Assembly: GCA_008638415.1 (NCBI GenBank)
Contig: VWVT01000005.1
Coordinates: 186,001-250,000 of the forward strand
Direction of reading: 5' to 3'
Length of the DNA stretch: 64,000 nucleotides
Source: Nocardiopsis sinuspersici
GTDB lineage: Bacteria; Actinomycetota; Actinomycetes; Streptosporangiales; Streptosporangiaceae
The translations under genes were made by a program, and so were the position numbers. Every line of letters begins with the position of its first letter. The stretch's first letter is position 1. Shown here in pieces: positions 1 through 9,617 of this stretch. The notes below the pieces were generated by a model. It was given only the letters and a program-made list of their open reading frames with translations, was not told where the DNA came from and did no database searches.

Positions 1-434
1 TTCTCGTCCCAGCCCCTGGCCGCGGCCATGTCCATGGCGAGGGACTCGTTCTCCAGAGCGTTGGAGTCGCCGCTGCCCCACGTGTACTCCTCGGGCTTCT
101 CCGGCCGGTCGGCCTCCACCCACGTCTCGTCACCGCAGTCGGGTCCCTCGACCAGGCAGACCATCTGCCGTACCCCGTTGTTGAAGGTCCGGCTGAGCTC
201 GAGCTGGTAGACCGCGACCATGATCGCCGCGACCAGGAGGGTGACCGCCGCCAGTTCGACGAACGCCGCGCCGCGGTCCCGTGCTGACCCCTGGGCGGGG
301 TGCAGCCAGGAGAGGGCCCGCTCGGCCCGGCGCCGGACCCGGGGCGGACCGTTGCGGTCGCCGGATCGCCCGGGCGGCCTGGTGGGGGAGGGCCGTCGGG
401 TGTCCCCGAGTTCGGGGCGGTGGGGGGTGGACAA
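1..434 (-). CDS. TadE-like pilus/secretion-associated membrane protein (C-terminus cut by window edge)
   Basis: This is an incomplete gene on the minus strand that runs off the left edge, so only about 144 residues are visible. I place the start at a TTG at 434, seven bases after a good GGAGG. The first 45 residues are basic and Pro/Arg-rich. They are followed by a charged DRGAAFVEL motif and one hydrophobic helix containing VAVYQLELS, the usual single N-terminal helix of TadE/TadG-type pseudopilins. The rest is an acidic extracytoplasmic part with two Cys. The helix resembles that of the Flp-like pilin at 2121-2345, which suggests the two work in one apparatus. It lies 27 bp downstream of the secreted protein at 462-989, probably in the same operon. 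The family call is by motif only. Confidence 0.6.
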   Translation of the reverse strand, partial: MSTPHRPELGDTRRPSPTRPPGRSGDRNGPPRVRRRAERALSWLHPAQGSARDRGAAFVELAAVTLLVAAIMVAVYQLELSRTFNNGVRQMVCLVEGPDCGDETWVEADRPEKPEEYTWGSGDSNALENESLAMDMAAARGWDE

Positions 435-461
435 CGCCGCCTCCTAAGGAGCTGCGGAGGT

Positions 462-989
462 TCAGGAGATGGGGATGTCTTCGATGGGTTCGAAATTGGG
501 GATCTCGACCGTCACGGTATCGATGTCGTCAGGGACGGAGAAGAGTGACCAGTAAGCGATCTTCTCGCCGGGATTCAGTGTCCCGATGAACTCGTTACTG
601 CTTTCACCAGAGCAAAGGCAGGATCCGTCTCCGTCCATGATCGGATGGTATCGAATCCCTTCTTTCGAGTCCATGATGGTTACTCCGGCAAAGTTCTGTC
701 CTTTATAGATGTAGGATCCATCCTTTAGCCAGGCCAAGCCTTCTTGGCTATTCCCTTTGTTCTCGATGCTCCAGGTGATGGACAAGAAAGATCCTGATTG
801 GTCTCTTTTGGCTTCATGGACTTCGGAAGCCAGGTTGGTCGACACGTCCCCATTGCTCTGGGCGGTTCCAAGTGATTCAAGTGTATCTGTTTTGGGGACA
901 GGCGAGGCAGCGCTGACGCCTGTTGACATGGCGAAAGTGACCCCTGCGGCCAAGGAGAGAAGTCCGAGTGTGCGAGGAGGCTTTTTCAT
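462..989 (-). CDS. Secreted protein of unknown function, related to the middle domain of its OmpA-type neighbour
   Basis: This 175-residue protein begins MKKPPRT and has a clear Sec signal peptide, ending around ASA at residue 28, so it is probably exported. I do not recognise a named family. Its second half aligns by eye with the central part of the neighbouring OmpA-domain protein (1001-2158). The shared points are a two-Cys motif (CLCS here, CFCS there), a PDD-x-(D/E) motif and a closing DxPIS. The two are probably paralogous ectodomains sharing a disulfide-bonded fold. It sits 11 bp downstream of that gene. Its DNA is markedly less GC-rich than the rest of the window and has many A/T third positions, suggesting recent acquisition or relaxed codon selection. 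The product is plausibly an extracellular accessory of the pilus-like genes around it. Confidence 0.6.
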   Translation of the reverse strand: MKKPPRTLGLLSLAAGVTFAMSTGVSAASPVPKTDTLESLGTAQSNGDVSTNLASEVHEAKRDQSGSFLSITWSIENKGNSQEGLAWLKDGSYIYKGQNFAGVTIMDSKEGIRYHPIMDGDGSCLCSGESSNEFIGTLNPGEKIAYWSLFSVPDDIDTVTVEIPNFEPIEDIPIS

Positions 990-1000
990 TGTTGTCTCCG

Positions 1001-2158
1001 TTACTTCTCAAACGTGACACTGACTCGGCGATTGCGTTCTCTGCCCTCTTCGGTGGCGTTGTCCCCAATTGGGTCTGCTGAACCGTGGCCCTTGACTTCG
1101 AAGGTGACTCCTTCTCTGGTGACGAGGTCGGCTAGGATTGACTCAACAGCTTCAGCACGTTCCTGAGACAGTGGGATGTTGACCGAGTCAGATCCGGTAT
1201 TATCAGCGTAGCCATCGATGTTTACGGTAGAAGAACTCGCTTCGTTGATTTCCATGGCGACCTGATCGATGATATCCCGTGCATCTGGGCTGAGGTCAGC
1301 ACTGTTTGTCTCGAAGAGGACGTCGGAAGATAGAATGATGCTTACTTCATCGCCACTTTCGGTGCGCCCAGTATTGTCCTCGGTGTTGTCCGAGATCATG
1401 GTCATAGGGATAATTTCAGGGTCGGCAAGCCCTGAGTTTTCCAGGGTTTCTGAGGAACTACTTATGGGTACGTCGAAGATCGGAGGAGTGAGGGGTGTTG
1501 TAACTGCCATGGATTCAACGTCGTCTGGTGGCTGGGGGAAAATTACCCACATGTCAGCGCTTCCACCAGCAGGAATGTTCTCGTTGAGTTGAGAGCAGAA
1601 GCAGGCCCCATTCTTTTGTGTGAAGCTTAGATGGCGGGTCTGGTTTTTTGAATCCAGGAGGGTGATTCTATTGGCGGTGTAAGGATTTTCAAAGTCGCTT
1701 AACCCGTCCTGAAGGAAATAATCTGAGTCGGAGTGGTTTGTTACTCCGATCTGAAGTCTCAGAAGGTTGTCCCCTACGGTTTCAAGGGCATAGATATCAA
1801 TTTGATAGTCTCCGCCGATCGACGTGGAAGAAGTTGTGCTGCTGGCGATGACTTTATTTTCGGTGCCGTCTGGCTGTGGAGAAGAGGGTGTGCTGGATCC
1901 AGTTTCCTGGTCGGGGTTGCTGTTCCCATTGCCCGAATGATCTGGGGAGCTGACGACGCAGCCAGAAGAGAGAAGGATCGCAGCCATTGATGTTCCTGCG
2001 ATCAGGGGGGATCTTTTCCGCTTCCTTTTAGAAGCTCGGGGTTCTGTCTTCAACTTATTCCCGGTTTCCTGAGATGGTTCTGTTCTTTGCTTCCATCCCT
2101 CGGGAGGGCTGACTGGAATATTATGGGGTTTGTGGGCTAGGTCCGCGAAGAACACCAT
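1001..2158 (-). CDS. Lipoprotein-like protein with C-terminal OmpA/peptidoglycan-binding domain
   Basis: From the ATG at 2158, preceded by GAGGAG at good spacing, the product is 385 residues. A basic stretch (KRKRKR) is followed by a hydrophobic segment ending in LLSSGC, a good lipobox with the Cys at about residue 67. A TTG at 2053 would give a more normal signal-peptide length but has a poor ribosome site. After a Ser/Gly/Asn-rich linker comes a domain like that of the next gene (CFC motif, PDDVES). The C-terminal 110 residues form an OmpA-like domain with DGYADNTG, a LSQERA helix and a terminal GRERNRRVSVTF that supplies the peptidoglycan-contacting Asp/Arg. The expected role is anchoring an envelope complex to the wall. 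It overlaps the upstream pilin gene by 38 bp, and its DNA is low in GC. Confidence 0.75.
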   Translation of the reverse strand: MVFFADLAHKPHNIPVSPPEGWKQRTEPSQETGNKLKTEPRASKRKRKRSPLIAGTSMAAILLSSGCVVSSPDHSGNGNSNPDQETGSSTPSSPQPDGTENKVIASSTTSSTSIGGDYQIDIYALETVGDNLLRLQIGVTNHSDSDYFLQDGLSDFENPYTANRITLLDSKNQTRHLSFTQKNGACFCSQLNENIPAGGSADMWVIFPQPPDDVESMAVTTPLTPPIFDVPISSSSETLENSGLADPEIIPMTMISDNTEDNTGRTESGDEVSIILSSDVLFETNSADLSPDARDIIDQVAMEINEASSSTVNIDGYADNTGSDSVNIPLSQERAEAVESILADLVTREGVTFEVKGHGSADPIGDNATEEGRERNRRVSVTFEK

Positions 2159-2345
2159 CGACAGCTCCTCGAATGCCACTGCTGATGCTTTCGGCGAGGC
2201 CCAATTGATAAACCGCAAAAGCTACGGCGGCAACGAGGATCAGGATGGCGGCGTACTCGACGATCCCGGCGCCCCTGTCATCCTTCTCGGATGTTGGTAC
2301 AACGAAGGCGCTGAGCGTCACCCAGAGCTTGGTCAAGCTGTTCAC
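2121..2345 (-). CDS. Flp/TadE-like small pilin
   Basis: This 74-residue protein starts at a GTG at 2345, nine bases after AAGGAG. A longer upstream start would lack a ribosome site. A basic-to-acidic N-terminus leads to DDRGAGIVEYAAILIL, the pattern of Flp-type pilins: a Gly/Ala cleavage region, a Glu at about +5, then a long hydrophobic helix. The helix continues VAAVAFAVYQLGL, and a short Gly-rich tail ends PSPQTP. A prepilin peptidase would be expected to cut near the RGAG sequence, but no such peptidase gene is in the window. It is the first gene of the minus-strand group leading to the OmpA-type protein, the secreted protein and the TadE-like protein, so this group may be a second, small pilus or envelope apparatus distinct from the Tad locus at 9.7-16.2 kb. 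Confidence 0.65.
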   Translation of the reverse strand: MNSLTKLWVTLSAFVVPTSEKDDRGAGIVEYAAILILVAAVAFAVYQLGLAESISSGIRGAVDGVLRGPSPQTP

Positions 2346-2888
2346 GGGGGCTGACTCCTTGGGGAGAAGAGGTCTTACGGCACCACATCTCTGCGGCCTC
2401 TGGGTAGGTGAACCCTCACCCGGATCCACCAGGGGTTCGTGCGGGTGGTACGTGTTCACGGAATCCCACTATCCGCCATGGGCACCAACACCAACCATCC
2501 CGCCTTCTGACCGGATGTGGCCATCTCTCTTCAGGATGCCCCATGGAACCCGGAGCCACACGTTGTCCCCAGGACTGGATGAATGCCCAGGTGAAAGGTG
2601 GTGGTCGGGTTGATGCGCGGTCACGTTTCCTCACCGATGGCGTCACGTTCGGTGTTCGGCGAGTCACCATGATGGCACGTGTGCTACCGGGGCGCCATGG
2701 CCGGGCGGGAAATGCCAGGCCACCATGTAGGCATCCGGCCTGCCCGGTGTTGGATGGTGCCTCTGTTTCCAGAGACCCAAAGGGACTCAGGGTGCCCGAG
2801 GGGCTCATGGGATAACTCCCCCGGACACCGTCCCCCATCCCTGCCCTCCGATCCCCAGACCCCCGTGACGGAAGACGAGAGGTGACGT
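2346..2888. other. Divergent intergenic region without a supported gene
   Basis: These 543 bases separate the leftward pilin group from the rightward TIGR04222-type gene. Short open frames occur on both strands, but they lack ribosome sites and the codon bias of the neighbours. The region presumably carries both promoters; I could not point to convincing -35/-10 pairs. Confidence 0.4.
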
Positions 2889-4064
2889 GTGGACAGCAGC
2901 ATGGCTCTCTACCTGGTGGTGGCCCTGGTCGTGGGACTGGCGGTCGGATCCGTCCCGCTTCCGGCCATCCTGTACGGCAGGTCCGCCCCCAGGGCGGCGC
3001 TCCGTGAAGCCGACAAGTCCCGCCGGATCCCCCCGGACCCTGACGACCTGCACCCGAACGAGCTGGCCCTGCTCTCCGGCGGCCCGGTCCGGGTGGGGGA
3101 GACCGCGATCATGGACGCCTTCCTCGACGACCGGATCCGCCGGCAGTCCGCGGGCGGCTTCCTCACCCTGGTCGGCCGCCTGCGCCCCTACCCACATGAG
3201 AAGGACCTCGTCCGCCGGGGACTGGTGTCCGCCTTCAGAAACCGTGTCGGCGTCGGCGCCCGCGAGATACTGCGCAAGGTGGTCGCCGGCCGGGGAGTGG
3301 AGAGGCTGCGTACGGACCTCGCCGCGTCCGGGCTGATCGTGGACTCACCCGCGCTCCGCCGGGCACTGGGGCGCCGCGCGAGGACTCCGGGAACGATCCG
3401 GGGGATGCGGGCGGTCTCCCTGCTGGTCGCCGCCGGCGGCGCGGGCGTGTTCCTCCTCGTGGAGCCCGGCGCCACCGCCCTCGCCTTCCTCGTCGGAGGG
3501 CTGGCCTGCACGGCCGCCCTGGCGGCCGCGCAGGCGGTGCTGACGGCGACCGGGGGTCCGTCCCCGAGTCCCAACACCCCCGCCGGGAACACGGTGGTCG
3601 AGCGGGCCGCGCAGCGGTACGGCGTTCCCTCGGCCCGGGCTACGGACACGCGCTCCGTCGACAGGATGACCCGTGACCGGGCGGTCCGCTACACGGCCGT
3701 CACCGGGTTCCGTGCGCTGCGCGAGGCGGCGCCGCGGAGGCGGGACGGCAGGGCCTCCTCCGCCCGGAGGTCCCCGGACACCCACCAGGACCCGTCCTTC
3801 GCCGTGGTCCACGCGGGCGGCACGGAGGACGCGGGCGGCACGGACACCGATTCCGTCCTCCTGGAGGACCTGTGCGCGTTCGCCGACCTCTGCCAGGGCC
3901 CGGACCCCTCCGGTGGCGGTTCGGGAGGAGGCTCCTCCGACAACGGTTGGGGTGGTGACTTCGGCTCTTCCGGCGACGGCGGATCCGGCTTCGGCGGGTT
4001 CGGTGGCGGAGACGGCGGCTCGGGTGGAGGCGGTGACGGCGGCGGTGGTGGAGGAGGAGAGTGA
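2889..4064 (+). CDS. TIGR04222-type membrane protein with Gly-rich tail
   Basis: This 391-residue protein starts at a GTG seven bases after AGAGG. A transmembrane helix at residues 5-25 is followed by a conserved-looking domain (about 60-175) with a HPNELALLSGGP motif, typical of the actinobacterial TIGR04222 group. Two more membrane helices (about 182-235) precede a polar region. The last 55 residues are almost entirely Gly/Ser/Asp, ending in a poly-Gly run. In this family the tail is expected outside the membrane or at a membrane surface, but the function is unknown. The gene stands alone and is followed by a strong bidirectional hairpin (4107-4144). Confidence 0.75.
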   Translation: MDSSMALYLVVALVVGLAVGSVPLPAILYGRSAPRAALREADKSRRIPPDPDDLHPNELALLSGGPVRVGETAIMDAFLDDRIRRQSAGGFLTLVGRLRPYPHEKDLVRRGLVSAFRNRVGVGAREILRKVVAGRGVERLRTDLAASGLIVDSPALRRALGRRARTPGTIRGMRAVSLLVAAGGAGVFLLVEPGATALAFLVGGLACTAALAAAQAVLTATGGPSPSPNTPAGNTVVERAAQRYGVPSARATDTRSVDRMTRDRAVRYTAVTGFRALREAAPRRRDGRASSARRSPDTHQDPSFAVVHAGGTEDAGGTDTDSVLLEDLCAFADLCQGPDPSGGGSGGGSSDNGWGGDFGSSGDGGSGFGGFGGGDGGSGGGGDGGGGGGGE

Positions 4065-4106
4065 CACCCGCCCGCACCCGGCCGCGATCTCCCACCCCCC
4101 ATACGA

Positions 4107-4144
4107 AACGCCGGGCAGGATCGCGTAGAACCCTGCCCGGCGTT
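4107..4144. terminator. Bidirectional hairpin terminator
   Basis: A perfect 13-bp inverted repeat (AACGCCGGGCAGG at 4107-4119 and its complement at 4132-4144) with a 12-base loop lies between two convergent genes. There is no long T tract, as is common in high-GC actinobacteria. Confidence 0.75.
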
Positions 4145-4226
4145 CCCGCGCCGGGAAGACGGCGCCACTGCCTGCCCGCAGATCGGCGCCGCCACCCTTG
4201 ACCGTCTCCCGGCCCGGGAGGTGGGA

Positions 4227-5234
<1,008 letters not shown>

Positions 5235-5314
5235 GGTGGCCCTCTTCCCCTGCTGCGTAGCGGATCCGGCGGCGAGGCCGGGACGGGGATCCTCGTCACC
5301 GACTGGCCTGCACG

Positions 5315-5337
5315 TTCGATGTTCGACGAACATCGAA
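5315..5337. promoter_or_regulatory. Perfect palindromic operator between LLM oxidoreductase and ArsR regulator
   Basis: TTCGATGTTCG, one central base, then its exact complement CGAACATCGAA: an 11-1-11 inverted repeat. It sits in the divergent promoter region, 81 bp from the oxidoreductase start and 79 bp from the regulator start. Its size fits a dimeric winged-helix ArsR repressor. It probably overlaps one or both promoters. Confidence 0.75.
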
Positions 5338-5415
5338 CTACGAAGGTACACTCGCGACTGTCCACGAGCCAAATCCCGTCTGGTCCAGGCCAGGCCCCAT
5401 GCGAGGAGGATCGCC

Positions 5416-5766
5416 TTGGCTCCCAGGGAGCACGCGCACCCCGACCTCCACGAGGTGGAACTGGTCACGGTCCTCGCCGCGCTGGCCGAGCCGACCCGGC
5501 TGCGGATCGTGCGGATGCTCGCCGCCCTGGAGGGGGAGCGGGCGTGGAAGGACATCGACCTGCCCATCGCGCAGTCGACGCTGAGCCACCACCTCAAGAT
5601 CCTGCGCAACGCCGGCCTGGTGCAGAACCGGACCGAGGGAACGCGGTGCTTCATCTCGCTGCGCGACGAGGAGTTGGAGGGGCGCTTCCCCGGCCTGCTG
5701 GAGTCGGTCCTCTCGTGCGGGGACCCGGTGCCCCTCCAGACGGCGGCGGAGAAGCTCCGGCGCTGA
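5416..5766 (+). CDS. ArsR-family winged helix-turn-helix regulator
   Basis: The TTG at 5416 follows GAGGAGG with ideal spacing and gives 116 residues, a usual length for ArsR proteins. The winged-helix domain fills most of it: [14 protein letters not shown], then the recognition helix in [17 protein letters not shown], then the wing [11 protein letters not shown]. The classic metal-binding CxC motif of the alpha-3 helix is absent. There is one Cys in the wing and one near the C-terminus, so the effector is probably not an ArsR-type metal and may be an organic or redox signal. It is transcribed away from the luciferase-like gene, with an 11-1-11 palindrome between them. Confidence 0.9.
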   Translation: MAPREHAHPDLHEVELVTVLAALAEPTRLRIVRMLAALEGERAWKDIDLPIAQSTLSHHLKILRNAGLVQNRTEGTRCFISLRDEELEGRFPGLLESVLSCGDPVPLQTAAEKLRR

Positions 5767-6128
5767 CACCGGCACCACCGGCCGGTACCACCGGCGTTGA
5801 CACCGCTGACACCGGTGCCGCGCGCCGTGGGAGTCGGCGCCTGACCGCGGCCGGACGGTGCCCGGGCAGGGGCCGGGCACCGACCCTTCACCGTGGCCGC
5901 GGACAGCGGGGACCGCGTCCGAACGCGGGGCCGCCCGCCCGCGACCGGCCCGCAGCCGGCCTGTCCGCGACCAGCCTTGTGCGATCGTGATCTGATCGGG
6001 CGCGGAGTATGTCCGGGAAGGCGTACGGGGATGTGTACGGTCGGTATTCGACAGATTCGCGTACCCGTGGGTCGATGGTCCGGACCAACAGGCGTCCCCC
6101 GATCCAGGAGAGTGGAAGGCGTCCCCCC

Positions 6129-8249
6129 ATGGCCCCACACCCGTTGGACCCCCTCCCGCCGCGCGTACGTCCCCTCGCCGCCGGTGATCCCGACGAGGTC
6201 GACGGCCACCGGCTGGTCGGCCGCCTCGGCGGCGGTGGCATGGGAGTCGTCTACGCCGCCGTGGCCCCGTCAGGGGAGGCGGTCGCCCTCAAGGTCGCCC
6301 GCGCCGAGTGGGCCGCGGACGCGGCCCCCGACCGGAGCGCCGCCCCCGTCCGCCACGACCAGAGCGTGTGCGCCGTGGGCGCCGACGCGGGCGGCCTCCT
6401 CCACGGGCGGCCGTGGACCGCGGTCCGGTACCTTCCGGGCCCCGACCTCGGCCAGTACGTGCGCGAGACCGGGCCGCTGCCCGAGCCCGCCCTCCTGGCG
6501 CTGGCCGCCGGAACCGCCGAGGCACTCGCCTTCATCCACGCCGCGGGCGTGCCCCACGGGGACGTCAGGCCCGGCAACGTGGTCGTGACCCCGGACGGCC
6601 CCCGGCTGGTGGACCACGGCATCGCCCGCCGGATCGACGACGGCGACTCGCGGACCACCGCCGGCAGTCCCGGCTGGCTGGCTCCCGAGCGCTACGCGGG
6701 TTCCCGGCCAGGCGCCGCGTCCGACGTGTTCTCGTGGGCGTGCCTGGTGGCGCTGGCCGCGACGGGGCGGGAACCGCTCGCCGCGGACGCGTCCGCGCAG
6801 GAGACGGCCCGCCAGGCCCGTGAGGACGGCGTCGACCTCACCGGAGTGCCCGAGGGGCTGCGCGCCGTGCTGGCCCGGGCGCTGTCGGCGGATCCGGCAT
6901 CGCGTCCTCCGGCGGAGGACGTCTACCTGGAGTGCCTGCTGCTGTCGGGTGTGGAGGACAGTACGACCCGGGACATGTGGGCGGAGCGGCTGCTCGCGCT
7001 CGTCCGCGCGAACTGGCCGCACGTGGACGTGGCCCCGTACCGGCCCTCGGAGTGGGCCGGAGCCGCCTCCGGCGCCGGGGAAGCCGAAGGCGCGCAGGAA
7101 ACCGAGGGCGTGCGGGAGGCCGGGCGCGCGCAAGGAACCGGGAGCGCGCGGGAAGCCGGGGAGCGGCCCACCGGAACGGGGAGGCCCCCGGTCGGAGCCG
7201 GGCGCGCGACCGCGGGGCGCGTACGCGGGCACCGCCGCGGGACCCGTGTGGGCAGGATCCTGGCCCTGGTGGTCGTCGCGGTCGTGCTCCTGGCCGCGGC
7301 CGTCGGCGGCGGTTACCTGCTTCTGGGCGCCCTGGCCGATGAGCCCGAAGCCGTCACGGCCGGTTCGGAGTCCGGTTCGGTGCCCGGATCGCCCGAGGGG
7401 GACGCCGGGCCCGGTCAGGAGGAGGAACCCGGGGAGCCCGGAGCCGAGCCCCTGGCCGGAATGGAACTGGTGTCGGCGTCACTGGACACCCTCATGGCCG
7501 CGGAGTCCTTCGAGCTCACGCTCGTCACGTACGCCGGGAACGGCGGGGGGTACGGGCAGCCGCTGCCCACCGCCACGACCACCCTCTTCGACCACGTGCT
7601 CTACCGGTCGGGGCCGCGGGAGGCGCTGCGCTGGACCAGTACCGTCACCGGCGCACGCACCAGCGACCTGCTGATGGTCGACGGAGACCTGCTGCGCGCG
7701 GCGAACACCGCGTGGAACGGGGTTCCGAGCTGGTACCGGGCCGAAGCCGGGCTGCCCGGCCCGGCGGAGGCGTTCACCCCGGAGGGGGTCGTCCAACCCC
7801 TGGTCCGAGCAGTGGAGAGCGGGACCGTCCTCCACCAGGAGGAGGTGGTCTTCACGCCGCCGCCGCCCGTCGCGGACGCCTACGGCCACCTGGGCGGCGA
7901 GGCTCCCGACGACGTGCCCGCCGTGCGGGTGGAGGGCGAGTTCTCCGCCTCCGGCGCCCCGGACGGGGCGGACACCGTGTTCACGCTGGTCGCCACAGAG
8001 GACGGGGTTCCGCTGGGCTTCGCCACCGAGGGCGGCGGCAGCGGCGGCGCCGTCCTCAACGGGCGACCCGTCTCCGAGGGCGTCCCGGTGTCCTTCCTGG
8101 ACCCCGCCGCACCGGAACCGGAACGGTGGTACACCCGGTACACGTTCGTGGAGCTGAACGGGGAGCCGGACCTGGGCGTTCCCGCCCCGGCACAGGTCCA
8201 GCCCGCGGAGGCCCTGCCCGCGGAGGCCCTGCCCTCGTCCGCCGGCTGA
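6129..8249 (+). CDS. Transmembrane serine/threonine protein kinase with extracellular lipoprotein-like domain
   Basis: From the ATG at 6129 the product is 706 residues; an earlier in-frame ATG exists but precedes no domain. The kinase domain runs from about 24 to 290: glycine loop [12 protein letters not shown] (31-42), Lys55, catalytic loop HGDVRPGN (143-150), DHG in place of DFG (162-164) and APE (185-187). The Lys normally two residues after the catalytic Asp is Arg, and the N-lobe is short, with no clear alpha-C Glu. Activity may therefore be weak or absent. Repetitive Glu/Ala/Gly/Arg spacers (about 315-350) precede one membrane helix (about 375-400) and a 300-residue exterior domain. That domain resembles actinobacterial LppX/LprG-like sensor folds by its opening and its two W-rich strands, but only by eye. 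It stands alone. Confidence 0.85.
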   Translation: MAPHPLDPLPPRVRPLAAGDPDEVDGHRLVGRLGGGGMGVVYAAVAPSGEAVALKVARAEWAADAAPDRSAAPVRHDQSVCAVGADAGGLLHGRPWTAVRYLPGPDLGQYVRETGPLPEPALLALAAGTAEALAFIHAAGVPHGDVRPGNVVVTPDGPRLVDHGIARRIDDGDSRTTAGSPGWLAPERYAGSRPGAASDVFSWACLVALAATGREPLAADASAQETARQAREDGVDLTGVPEGLRAVLARALSADPASRPPAEDVYLECLLLSGVEDSTTRDMWAERLLALVRANWPHVDVAPYRPSEWAGAASGAGEAEGAQETEGVREAGRAQGTGSAREAGERPTGTGRPPVGAGRATAGRVRGHRRGTRVGRILALVVVAVVLLAAAVGGGYLLLGALADEPEAVTAGSESGSVPGSPEGDAGPGQEEEPGEPGAEPLAGMELVSASLDTLMAAESFELTLVTYAGNGGGYGQPLPTATTTLFDHVLYRSGPREALRWTSTVTGARTSDLLMVDGDLLRAANTAWNGVPSWYRAEAGLPGPAEAFTPEGVVQPLVRAVESGTVLHQEEVVFTPPPPVADAYGHLGGEAPDDVPAVRVEGEFSASGAPDGADTVFTLVATEDGVPLGFATEGGGSGGAVLNGRPVSEGVPVSFLDPAAPEPERWYTRYTFVELNGEPDLGVPAPAQVQPAEALPAEALPSSAG

Positions 8250-8666
8250 CCGGCCGCGGCGCCTCCGGGCCCCGGCCCGGGGCCGCCCGGGGCACGACGG
8301 CCCGGCCCCTCCCGTCGTCGCTCGCCGGTGGTGTCCGGTCTCCGGACGGCGTAGGGTGGCCCCGTGTCGCGTGCCACCGACCAAGAGAAGTGGGCCGGTC
8401 GGTCGGTATGGAGGCACCTTGGACCACCGGGGAGCGCACTGTGAGTACACACACCGCGGACACCGCCTAGCCGTTCCCGTGGCGCGGGCCTGAGCCGCGC
8501 CCGAACGCGCCGAGATCCACCGCGACCTCCCCGGACCCTTTTCCGGCTACCCGGCCTGCCCGGGTTCTCCGCCATGTCCACCCGCCCCCGTGCGCGCACG
8601 CGCTCGGGCCGTGACGGGTGCCTTCGGGGACGGTCGCGCCCACGACCACCCCCCCTGAGGAGACAC
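8250..8666. other. Gene-free region before the nitroreductase-HHE fusion
   Basis: These 417 bases hold GC-rich inverted sequences just after the kinase stop and a possible very short reading frame (8408-8470, 20 residues) that I do not accept as a gene. The promoter of the downstream fusion gene is expected here; no clear hexamers are visible. Confidence 0.35.
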
Positions 8667-9593
8667 ATGACCGAAAACCCGTACATCCGACCCGAACCCC
8701 ACGTCAGCGACTTCAACGTCCCGGTGGTGGAGGAGTTCCGCGCCAACGGCGGCCGCGTCGGCGGCATGTTCGAGGGCGGCGACCTGCTGCTGCTCACCAC
8801 CGTCGGAGCCAGGTCCGGCCGCGAGCACACCACCCCGCTCGGCTACGTCCGTGTCGAGGACCGGTTGCTGGTCGTGGGCTCGGCGGGCGGCTCTGACCGC
8901 CACCCCGCCTGGTACCACAACATCCTCGCCCATCCCATGGTCACCGTGGAACTGGGCACCGAGGAGTTCTCCGCCGTCGCCGTGCCCGCCGAGGGCGCCG
9001 AACGGAACCGGTTGTTCGACGAGATCGCACGCCGGGTGCCGGGATACGGCGACTACCAGGCCGGGACCGGCCGGATCCTGCCGGTCGTGGCCCTGGAGCG
9101 CGCAGACGCCGAGAGCACCGAGGTCGCCAACCTCGCCGACAAGCTCCTCCAGGTGCACACCTGGCTGCGCGGACAGCTCGGGCACGTGCGCACCGAGGTC
9201 GAGGCCCACCTCGCCGAGCGCGCCTCCCGGTCAGGCGCCGACGGCCCGCCGCCGCCGGGGATCAACCTGCAGCTGCGCCAGCACTGCCTGGCCTTCTGCG
9301 AGTCCCTGCACTTCCACCACACCGGCGAGGAGCTCATGTTCCCCCACCTGGAGGAGCGCGAGCCGCACCTGGCACGGACACTCGACCGGCTCCGGGAGGA
9401 ACACCGCACGGTGGAACGGCTCCGCGGCGAGCTGGAGGCGCTCATCGCCGACCTGGCCGGTACCGACCCCGAACGGCTGCGTGAGGAGGTGGACCGGATG
9501 GCCACGGAGCTGGAGGCCCACCTGGACTACGAGGAGGCCGAGCTGTTCCCGACCCTGGCCGCCATCCCCCTCCCGCCCGACGCTCCCGCCTAG
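8667..9593 (+). CDS. F420/deazaflavin-dependent nitroreductase domain fused to a hemerythrin HHE domain
   Basis: The 308-residue protein starts at an ATG just after TGAGGAGA. Residues 1-140 form a Ddn-type split-barrel domain (nitroreductase family deazaflavin-dependent oxidoreductase), with the typical LLLLTTVGARSGREHTTPLGY and HPAWYHNILAHPMVTVE segments; the first likely contacts the cofactor. Residues about 150-300 are a four-helix hemerythrin-like domain. Its candidate iron ligands are HTWLR, HFHHTGEELMFPH, EEH and HLDYEEAELFP. Ddn-type proteins reduce quinones or nitro compounds with F420H2, and HHE domains bind oxygen, NO or iron. The fusion suggests a redox or gas-sensing enzyme, but the substrate is unknown. 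It ends 24 bp before a 61-bp palindromic repeat. Confidence 0.88.
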   Translation: MTENPYIRPEPHVSDFNVPVVEEFRANGGRVGGMFEGGDLLLLTTVGARSGREHTTPLGYVRVEDRLLVVGSAGGSDRHPAWYHNILAHPMVTVELGTEEFSAVAVPAEGAERNRLFDEIARRVPGYGDYQAGTGRILPVVALERADAESTEVANLADKLLQVHTWLRGQLGHVRTEVEAHLAERASRSGADGPPPPGINLQLRQHCLAFCESLHFHHTGEELMFPHLEEREPHLARTLDRLREEHRTVERLRGELEALIADLAGTDPERLREEVDRMATELEAHLDYEEAELFPTLAAIPLPPDAPA

Positions 9594-9617
9594 TGCGCCG
9601 GCCGCGGGCCCTCACCG

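Noticed and set aside
2416..2838. Open frames in the gap upstream of the Flp-like pilin
   Set aside because: They have no ribosome site, abnormal composition and no recognisable domain.
8408..8470. Possible 20-codon leader peptide gene
   Set aside because: It has no attenuator-like hairpin or run of one amino acid, and it does not precede a biosynthetic gene.
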